64,000 bases of DNA from contig NC_039495.1 of the NCBI RefSeq assembly GCF_003590095.1, positions 3,209,589 to 3,273,588 on the forward strand. The letters run 5' to 3'. This DNA is from Trichoplusia ni. Taxonomy: Eukaryota; Arthropoda; Insecta; Lepidoptera; Noctuidae. Under the pieces are notes generated by a model. The model was not told where the DNA came from. It saw only the letters and a program-made list of their open reading frames with translations, and made no database searches. Position 1 is the stretch's first letter. Each line of letters opens with the position of its first letter. Below are positions 56,090-64,000 of this stretch, piece by piece. The position numbers were made by a program, and so were the translations under genes.

Positions 56090-57030
56090 GTCAACGCTTA
56101 TACAGATATTAAAGAACAAAATAATGCGGAAGAAATTCAAATCCTTTTCAAATACTGGTGGTAAAAGATGACAAATAAAACTATTAAGCATATCATTAAC
56201 AGCCATTGAAAACAATACAACTTGCATGAATCCACAACTAACATTCACAATCACAACCAGTCGCAGTTGCAAATTTACACAATAAGCGCGCAGTTTCGTT
56301 CGAATTTTTGAGAGCAATATTCGTTCTCATACGAAATCTAAGAGTAACATCTGTAGTTCAGGAGCAACGGAGCGGACGTTACAGCTTCCTTACCAAAGAA
56401 TATGATATAGAAAATACGATCTCTGTGGAGGAACCGTATTGTTTTGATAAAAGTTCGCGTGGTGGTTGGGGTTATCGATTTTTATGGGAAAGTGAGATAC
56501 CTTTTTATTGTTATGATAGGAAAAGCAGGTTATCGAAATATGGGTTTTTTTATAAATTATATTTACATGTATAATATCATTGCTGGTGAAAATTTTGCCC
56601 TGAAATAAGAAGGCTACATTCAACCATTCTTTCTCTCTTTTCTCTTTATGCTCACTTAATTTCATCACACACAGTTGCAACAAAAATCTTCTGGGTACAT
56701 ACAAAATAATGTGAAACAAATTAGCATTCTTGACAGACATCGAACGTGATCATTGAGATCAGAAACTTACATCATTTGTCAACCTCTTTATTTCAACCTC
56801 AAGCTATTTAATAAACCTCATATAATCTCTTCCTTTTTTTCAAATTAAATTTGTAAAAATCCCCAAATCTCCACCATAAATTTAAAATCTCCATCCCAAA
56901 TTTCGCTTCAGCCTAAAGCTCTAAAACTAATAAACTGAAATAAATAAGTAACCTAGTAGAGAAATGTTAAAACTAATAATGCAACAACGGACCAGATTGC
57001 ACCAATACATTGCACCTGGCCGTACTGGGC
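56090..57030. other. Non-coding DNA
   Basis: Overlapping frames on both strands (plus 56308-56574; minus 56060-56317 and 56390-56740) have no splice or start support; I regard them as chance. Confidence 0.35.
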
Positions 57031-57035
57031 TCTTG

Positions 57036-57090
57036 TCACCCCGGGGGTTCACCCCCTACACCCCAGGGGGGGAGACTGTCGTAGTACGTG
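57036..57090 (+). repeat. G/C-run hairpin repeat, copy 1
   Basis: CACCCCGGGGGTTCACCCCC then TACACCCCAGGGGGGGAG can fold on itself and carries several G and C runs. A related block in opposite orientation is at 62400-62460. It looks like part of a dispersed element. Confidence 0.5.
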
Positions 57091-57855
57091 TGAAACGGTT
57101 TTTTATACGTATTATATTATATTGAACTGTACAAATGTGGGTGATTTGGGTGCTAGCGAATATTATAATGGTTTGCTGTGTTTTGAGAATATTCCGCATG
57201 CAGTTTCGTCGCTTAGATTATGGCTACGTGTTTAATGGGAGTTTACTGAAGGATTTTTATGAAATTGGTACAAAATTAGTAAGTTTTTGTAGAGTTATTA
57301 TCATCTAGTAGTAACTAATTTCACAGATAATATTCTACTTTGATCCTCTTGGAATAAGTGCATTAACTGGTGTATTTGTGTGGTATAAATAACAGTAACT
57401 TATTATAAGTGTAATTTAATTGAAGAAAGCAGTATCAAAGGTTCCAATTGAAAATGATCATTCCTACCCAGGGGTAGGTGCTCAGGAGCACCTTAATTTA
57501 TTAACCTATATACACCTTTCAACATGACCCGTGACCACTCAAACAATTGTTTTGTGACAGAAGAAAATCCAGAATCGGGACAGTAGTTTTCAACATAGCC
57601 TCACCACTTAACGAAACAAAGAAAGTCACACTTGAAAATACTCTGCATACCTATAGCTTTTAACAGAAAACGAATCTTGAAATAAAAGTATCAAAGCATC
57701 AAAGAAAAAGGAGTAAAATTTTCGGATCAGAATTTTCTTTAGCGTAATGCAATTTTCATTCAAAATCTAAAATGGAAGATGATTGTGGTTCTTTCAAAAA
57801 TTGACGCTCAAAATAAATTGCTACAAGGAAACCTGGATTTTTCCCTGTGTTTCAG

Positions 57856-58055
57856 AAAATCTATCCAAAAATACAATACAATATACGGACGATAATCTAT
57901 CTGTCCCTAAGGCCGACATTGTAAGGATAAAAAACTTAAAGCCTTACATCGGGGCGGGTGGGATCATAAGGCATTTTTCCGTACACACACGAACCGACCC
58001 CCCCCTCCTCCCACTGGGCACCCCCCACTCCTCTGATCTGCGCCCGATACCGTAG
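57856..58055 (+). CDS. Candidate exon behind a near-ideal acceptor
   Basis: The acceptor GATTTTTCCCTGTGTTTCAG is among the best in the window. In phase 1 the exon is open for 66 codons to a TAG: NLSKNTIQYTDDNLSVPKAD, then IVRIKNLKPYIGAGGIIRHF, ending in a proline-rich tail (PPLLPLGTPHSSDLRPIP). A donor-like ATT|GTAAGG after about 22 codons would make it a short internal exon instead. Phase fits the starts at 51283 and 55837 (short form). The last 60 bases are C-rich and may be a separate low-complexity segment. The family is unknown. Confidence 0.4.
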
Positions 58056-58565
58056 AGTAACGCCAGAGGATTCTGCAGAGACTTTTTTTATTGAATTTTC
58101 TTTGTTTTCCTAACTTTGACGCTATAAGGACGTAGTGTTGTCCTTGTTAATTTATTTTAATAAATTAAGTACTGGAATTGAATTGCTTGCTTTATTACTG
58201 TGCAGTGCATTGAATTTATTGATTTTTAATGTATTCTTTATTATCCTTATTTGACACACATGAGAATTCTGTTGTCTCAGCGAAGGTGTTTAACTAGAAA
58301 CGTAAAAGTTGGTGATGGGTTTTAAATAATTGAAAAATTTAAACGAAATAAGCTGGTATCTGTATATAAATATATTAATTTAATTTATATAATAAGTAAC
58401 TTCCACTAACTTAGTCCTGGCAAAATACCAGACAAGAACTTGTTTAAGAAAAAGAAGACATTATAAAACATGAACGCCATGTTCATTATATATCGAAGGC
58501 AAACGTAAATATAGAAATATAAGCATAGAAACAAAAACCTTTCGGTCTCTAAATCTGAAACTAAC

Positions 58566-58760
58566 CTACAGCTACTCTTTGCTTCTTCGTCTCGCCGATA
58601 GCCTGCGATGTGTGCGGCTTCGGAACGCTGAAAGACGCCCTGTGACGCCGGAGCCTTCCTGAAAATGTATGCTGCCCCCCACCCCCCACCCACGCCGCGC
58701 TCAAGCAAAAACACACACAGCGACACGGAAAAAACCTCACGAGTGTACTAACGGAAAATA
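58566..58760. other. GC-rich block, strand-ambiguous coding-like signal with G-quadruplex motif
   Basis: On the minus strand TTTTCAG and a TGTAG|GTTAGT donor bracket 93 bases open as APASQGVFQRSEAAHIAGYR. On the plus strand CTAACCTACAG precedes LLLRLADSLRCVRLRNAERR. GC-rich DNA has few stops, so either reading may be chance. At 58674-58692 the C runs (CCCCCCACCCCCCACCC) make the minus strand a strong G-quadruplex candidate. The block may also be a promoter. Confidence 0.25.
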
Positions 58761-59047
58761 CCCTTGCTTGTGTGTGTCAATGAAAGATTACTCCTATGTA
58801 GTGGCAATACATATTCGTCGAGCGAAAGGTTTTGCGCTAGTGTGCGTTCTGTGTCAACGCTGTTTCGTATTACACTGAGTCTGTGTGAGTGTTTTATTGA
58901 CATTTTTATACATGAAATTTTATGTGCGCGATTTAGATGTTTTTGTACATAAGGTTGTATGTGTTGGTTGGTTGTGTGTGTGTGAATTATTTGCGGTCGC
59001 TTTCGATGTTCGTGGAATACTGAATGGGTGTAATTAATTCGTTTCAG

Positions 59048-59244
59048 ATGAAACTGTTCGGGGCTTTCCAAAGTAAGGAATATTCAGACGTTTTGCTGAA
59101 GGCGGATTTCGTTCGACGTTTGCAACTATTTGTTGGAAACTGCGGTTATGATGGGAACATTGATATTTTGGGATATATTTATGCTTCATGGGTTTGGGTT
59201 GGCATCATGTACTGAATCTTGAAGAGGTTTCGTTTTGTGGCGGG
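59048..59244 (+). other. Possible untranslated exon
   Basis: AATTCGTTTCAG is an acceptor and GGCGGG|GTAAGT a consensus donor 197 bases later. No frame is open throughout, so if spliced in it would be untranslated or introduce stops. The next acceptor is at 59780, which leads to the exon at 59781-60205. Confidence 0.2.
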
Positions 59245-59727
59245 GTAAGTATATCTTTGATCATGGCGACCTTTATTGTGATAGTTTGTTGCGATGTTTT
59301 AAAGCAATCTTTAATCAATTTCTTTGATAATGTATTGCTTTGGAGAAATGTTAAGGTGATTCCCCTTTTTACTATATTTTGTCAATGACATTGCAAAAAA
59401 TCAGAATAATAGAAGTATATAAACATTATGGTATTGCAAAACATTTGAATAGCTAACAAGAGAAAATAAAGGGTGTTGTTTGTTTTAGCAACGGGTGTAG
59501 CCATGAAGTCGAATGCACAAGTCTTATACAAATAAACAGGTTGAAGGCCAATATTCGTTCATAGTGTTTTCTATGTGGATTTTTTAAGTAAAGTTACTGT
59601 TGCTAAATGTTTCTACGATTTTTTAAAGATGTAATTTGGTCTTCGTTTTTATTGTTGTGTACAACGATATTGATCATCTTAAGAATCTAATTAGCGTTTT
59701 TTTCTGTTAATTGAGATATAATCTTTG

Positions 59728-59772
59728 CCCAGCAGTGGGACAATTGCATACGATACTATCATAATCGTCACA
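59728..59772 (+). mobile_element. RTE LINE tail scrap
   Basis: ATCTTTGCCCAGCAGTGGGA then CAATTGC matches the -AQQWD- terminus of RTE ORF2 seen at 8.8 kb. It ends about ten bases before the acceptor of the next exon. Confidence 0.5.
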
Positions 59773-59780
59773 AGTTTCAG

Positions 59781-60205
59781 AGAAAACAAATAGTAATGAA
59801 AAAGAACATAGTAAAAATTTAAAGACAATTAGGATACAAACAAACCAACATCCTTTGCTAGAAAGTAGAAACACAGAATCCAAACCAAACGAGCCAAACC
59901 AAGTACGGAAAAAACGGCAACAAATAGAAAATCATGTGCCACCTAAAAAAGCAAAACTAGTCCAAAAAAGCGATTCAGTTCGCCCGGACAAAATTTGCAT
60001 AGCTAATACGATCGACATACAAACACACCAGGACATGGTAGACACACACTATGGTGAGCTCCCGGAAAATGGACAAAAATTAATGGGTAATAGTGCTTGC
60101 AGTAATGTGGATGGTGTTGTGTGTCTCCCGGATAATATAGAAAGGCGTGGTGAGGTGATCGATAGGAAAGTGTGGAGGGATTTGGATGAGGTCTTTGTTG
60201 AGTGA
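59781..60205 (+). CDS. Probable terminal coding exon, lysine-rich protein
   Basis: After CACAAGTTTCAG the frame is open for 141 codons in phase 1 to TGA. It starts KTNSNEKEHSKNLKTIRIQT, contains a basic nuclear-signal-like segment (VRKKRQQIENHVPPKKAKLV) and becomes acidic and glycine-containing at the end (ERRGEVIDRKVWRDLDEVFV). The second half has many G-starting codons, as real coding sequence does. There is no ATG near the start, so an upstream exon is needed; phase-1 starts at 51283 and 55837 fit. An ATTAAA lies near 60573. The composition suggests a nuclear protein. This is one of the best coding calls in the window, but no family is recognised. Confidence 0.45.
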
Positions 60206-60424
60206 GGACCAAGCAGATACTGTATTGTTCTATTTAGATTCGAAGAGTGAAGGAAAATTGTGTCGTTTAATTGAGATTTGAGAACGTTAATAGCTTTTGA
60301 AGTTGTATGAAATTTTAAAAGAAAAGATGGGTATTATGTCATATTTTTAAGAGAATACTTTTAGTTACCATATTCCTTACGAAAAACAGATAAGACTTTT
60401 GTGATAAGCTTGAATGATTTTAGA

Positions 60425-60560
60425 AATAATATCACCATTTGAGATTGCAAGTTCGATACCCGCTTAGGACAAGATTTTGTGTGATCCACGAACGCTTGTT
60501 CTAAGTCTGATTTAGTGTCGTTGAGCATGTGACGTAAATATTTGTGAAAACCCACACAAG
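60425..60560 (+). mobile_element. tRNA-derived SINE, copy 8
   Basis: TTGCAAGTTCGATACCCGC (B box), TTAGGACAAGATTTTGTGTG, ATCCACGAACGCTTGTTCTA and AAATATTTGTGAAAACCC match the SINE family. The head is weak. Confidence 0.65.
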
Positions 60561-60564
60561 TGAC

Positions 60565-61830
60565 ACAAACAATTAAATTTCTTAGTGAGGGTGTTGCTTT
60601 TTTATGTTTTCCTTGAATACCTGTATCGCATCCAAGATCCTGAGTACATCTTATACACAGATACTTTCTTTCTCTAAAACTGACTGCTGAATGTTTGAGA
60701 ATCGCGCAACTAGAAAATTACGACATTGTAACGTACGTAGCACTGCTTGACCCACTTCGGCGACGGCGTGAAGATGCCATGTGTTGCTTTTGTGAATTGT
60801 CTTGTTGTCACGATAGCTACGACGGGTTTGTTTTACATGCTTCAGACTTAGTTTTTTTTAATGGTAAGTAGTCTTAAGATAAATTTTAGAGTGTTTAGAG
60901 ATTTACATGAAGATTGCAAAGCTCTTCCTTTACAGAGGGAAAGAAAAAGCAAAAAGTTTTAATGTTAAAATCAATGAAGATTGTCATGAATAATTTTTAA
61001 TTATTAAAGGTAAACTTATTGTGAAACTGGTGTTAAAATCTGTATTTTTTCCTTTTTTTGCTAAAAAAAGTTCACTCATACAAAACACAAAAAGAGTCTC
61101 ATCCTTTTTCATTGAAGTGTGTTCTAAGTAATTGTCTTAAGATACAGCCATAGCGCTAGCAATGAGATGTTAATTCAAATAGTTTTTATACCAACACCAA
61201 TTATTCTAATGAACAAAATTTCCATTAATGAGGTAATTACTATTACCCGTTCAAGTGTAGCAGGAAAAATGATAAATTAATACAATAATTCATTTGGCGC
61301 CATTCTTCAATAGAGTCATAACACTTTATCGATTATTGTGATCACTATTTTTTCCGCTCAACAATAACAACTTAGAATGAATGGCGCAGAAAAATATTCA
61401 TACTTATGCCCCAACTGATGACAAGCATTAACATACAAATTACCAAGTACACACCACCACAAAACAGGGGAAAACCAACCTTATAACAATGGAGCTAAGT
61501 GTTAATGAGATGCAGAATTAAAGTTGCACGTCTAAGAAGTTTGCATAAAAACAGTGCGTCCTTATTTTTATTGAAGATCATTATGTACTAAGAATTAATT
61601 AGAACAAAAAACATTTTAGCATATTGGATAAAAAGAGCCTCTTTATTATCATACGGTAAGTAGAGGGTAAATGTGGAGTACGCTAGGGATGTTACCTGTC
61701 ACCAATGCGAAATGAGATCGTTTACATTCAATGATTAATTACCGATACGTGTATCGATTAATTAGTCGGTTGTTTTTTGTCTGTCGTAGAAGGTTATGAC
61801 TAAAACGAAAGGATTTGTATTGTTTAAGAC
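60565..61830. other. Non-coding DNA
   Basis: AT-rich without supported exons or recognisable repeats. Confidence 0.45.
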
Positions 61831-61834
61831 TTTG

Positions 61835-61910
61835 ATGTCCCACAGTTGGGCAAAGGTTTCCCGTTCTTCTTCCACTAGTCTCTCTCATGAGCGAAGTGAC
61901 CAATTCGGTA
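61835..61910 (-). mobile_element. RTE-like LINE tail, minus strand
   Basis: TGTCCCACAGTTGGGCAAAG then GTTTCCCGTTCTTCTTCC is the reverse complement of a diverged -FAQ-WD- terminus. The sequence beyond it is degraded. Confidence 0.45.
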
Positions 61911-62399
61911 ACTATGAATGAAGGTTATATCGCCATCTCTGTCTGTCTTGAAATCTACTAGAGTCTAGTTCTCCCCACTTTTCGCAAAGGTATATTCTTA
62001 TGTATGGAAAGAGATTGATCATTGATCACCACCTTTGCTCGCTACGGTTGGTGTTTACAGACTCTATCCAGGTTTTCATCAAAATTTTCTCATTTATCAT
62101 GTCAATGGTCAATTTTGAAACTCTTATTGGCATTTGAATTTGAACCAGCAACCTCGTCTATACAAATCTTCACGTACCTCCTCAATCCCACCAAGACATG
62201 GCGACATTACAGATTATTAATAACAAAGACAAAACTAAACCTAACTATAGCAAAAGAAATCATGGTTATGTAAACGAAACTGGAGTCTACTACATACATA
62301 AAAACCTTTTCCCCATCCTTCAATCCAACCCGCTAGGAAATCAATAAGATTTTTACAATTTAATAAATGCCAGTCCGCCATTACTACATTACAGGGATA

Positions 62400-62460
62400 A
62401 GTGGGTCGCGATGCTCTCCCCTAGCCCCCCCCCCCTCCAGGGTGGTAGAGGGGGGGTCAC
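62400..62460 (-). repeat. G/C-run hairpin repeat, copy 2
   Basis: CTCCCCTAGCCCCCCCCCC then TCCAGGGTGGTAGAGGGGGG is the inverse-oriented relative of the block at 57036-57090, with expanded homopolymer runs. Confidence 0.45.
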
Positions 62461-62464
62461 ATCA

Positions 62465-64000
62465 TACGTCTCGATCCTAGCACTTTGTTCTCAACTCATG
62501 ATAATTGAGAAATTCATACGCTTTTCACATTTTAGTTCGAGTTGACGTACTTTGTCATGTTGTAGTCTCTTATTAGTTGAGATTTGTGAAGATTTTTGTT
62601 GATGAATGTTTTGAAAAATGAAGAGTAGGAATTTTTGAACGAGAGATTTTAAAAATCTTAATACATTGGTAATTTATTTTAGTTTTATTGAAGTTGTATT
62701 CATTTGTGAGATTCAAACTTATGATTTATATAAAACTTTCTCGTTTTTCTGTCTGCAGAAACGTTACAATAAGGCTTAAAATAAAACTATTTACATAAAA
62801 AACCATGACATAAATAACTTAACATTAAAATTAGACAATTGTACTAGTCCAATTATTCAAGCAAAAGTTTACACACTTTCCCTTCCCCAAACAATTATCA
62901 TCCATACACTTTTCTTGATACCATTTAAAAACAACATACTGAAAACAAATACCCATCCATATCTGTATGTGTACAGCCCCGTGCACCGTTCAAGTGGCGC
63001 TCCGTGCTGGTTCCAACTTGAAGACTCTACAGACACCCTCGGCGCCTCTGCCTGCCTCCTAAGATATTTACTTCTATAAGATATGAAATAAACAATCAGA
63101 ACTTAGTTGCTTTAAATGTTTTGATTGAAATTTGTGAATACTTAAGATACTAAGCTAGTCGATTATTTTTTTTGTAAATTAAAAGCTATTACAAACAACA
63201 GCTTAAGCTATTACATGGTAAACTATTCTTCAGAAAACCTTGCACAAGGAATGATTAAATAATTATTTGCGCCACTCCTGTGAATGGTAAAGGTGAGCAA
63301 AATTCTTCAATATTTCCAAAAAGTATTTATTCATTAAACTAGCTCCTATTCAATATGAAGTTCTAAAGATTGGATAAAGACATAGATACGACGCCGCCTT
63401 GTAAGGGGTTTCTACAAGAATTAAATCAATTTATGATTCTGTCTCGGGAAGTGGGAAAGATGGATGTTCTGTTTTTTTTTTCTTTTTCTAAATTTTTAAT
63501 CGATTTTATTTTTGTTCAACTAATCAAAGTTAATACAGAAGATTAATAGGTTAATCTGATCGGTGTCTTGATAACCTGATGTCAGTAATCTCCATGGTAT
63601 AGTTTTCCTACGAGTACGGCTTCGTAAAACTTTCAAAATACATGTTCTAGAACGTAAATCAAACTGTCAACATATTTTTACATAATACATTACACAATTA
63701 ATATGTCTATTGTTAGTTGTAACGATTGTGTGCGACATAAGAGGCCGCTCATTACACTACTGTCAGGTATTTGCGTAACGTAATCATTTCTTACGTGGGA
63801 AATTTACAAATAATACTGAATAGGAAATCGTAGGTTTGAATACGTGGAAAGAAACTACCCTTATAAAAATATGGAGGAAATATTTCTTAAAATTTTGGAC
63901 TAGAAATGAAAATCTTTTATAGTTATGGGTTTTGGTTATTCTTTCATTTTTATCATATGGAAAAAGCAGAAAAAAAGAATAGAACGGCAACGAAAAAAGA
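62465..64000. other. Non-coding DNA to the window end
   Basis: AT-rich; a small CpG-richer patch near 62975-63060 (GTGCACCGTTCAAGTGGCGC) and a minus-strand 68-codon frame at 63784-63990 without support. Nothing else identified. Confidence 0.4.

Noticed and set aside
58600..58645. CDVCGFGTLKDAL on the plus strand, resembling the start of a C2H2 zinc finger
   Set aside because: A stop codon follows at once and no His pair can be found; one C-x2-C match is not enough.
1..64000. Search for a multi-gene defence, biosynthetic or other novel system
   Set aside because: No cluster of recognisable genes, shared promoters or conserved domains is visible; the window is mainly intergenic or intronic insect DNA with repeats.

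Overview
This is AT-rich eukaryotic DNA from an insect, almost certainly a moth or butterfly (Lepidoptera). The order rests on repeats: Lep1-type Helitron-like elements that start TC and end in a GC hairpin plus CTAG; the 3' tail of an RTE-clade LINE, with a readable ORF2 C-terminus and an ATC/ATG triplet tail; and many copies of one tRNA-derived SINE. No bacterial operons, ribosomal RNA, intact tRNA gene, CRISPR array or viral genome is visible.

No open frame exceeds about 145 codons and none matches a protein family I can name. In AT-rich DNA of this size, dozens of open frames of 60-130 codons arise by chance, so length alone proves nothing. I list as candidate genes or exons those where an open frame coincides with splice sites, compatible intron phase, a promoter-like segment or a poly(A) signal, plus a few weaker ones marked as such. 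All coding calls are ab initio and need transcript data.

Layout. Bases 1-22,000 are mainly non-coding and repeat-bearing: Helitrons at 4.4, 7.4 and 8.5 kb, LINE tails at 5.4 and 8.8 kb, SINEs at 6.4, 9.6, 16.8, 17.7 and 20.7 kb, a palindromic regulatory-looking island at 3.8 kb and paired TATCGATA sites at 19.6 kb. Bases 22,000-31,000 hold candidate plus-strand exons (22.4, 24.5, 25.7, 28.8-29.2, 30.1 kb) and a minus-strand signal-peptide exon (30.9 kb). Bases 31,000-47,000 are again mostly non-coding, with two minus-strand frames at 37.8-38.8 kb and a small plus-strand reading frame at 39.7 kb. Bases 47,000-60,500 are the most gene-like: a spliced plus-strand model at 47.4-48.4 kb, a CCAAT-box promoter and first exon at 50.9-51.4 kb, a small minus-strand membrane-protein frame at 52.2-52.6 kb, a second promoter and start at 55.8 kb, and two exons behind good acceptors at 57.86 and 59.78 kb. 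Both of those accept intron phase 1, and both upstream starts deliver phase 1, so one plus-strand gene with alternative first and last exons is possible but unproven. The last 4 kb are non-coding.

I found no convincing new multi-gene system. The best leads are the spliced model at 47.4-48.4 kb (open in two frames across one intron), the possible alternative-promoter gene at 51-60 kb, the excess of TATCGATA octamers and a CTCF-like site at 28.3 kb.
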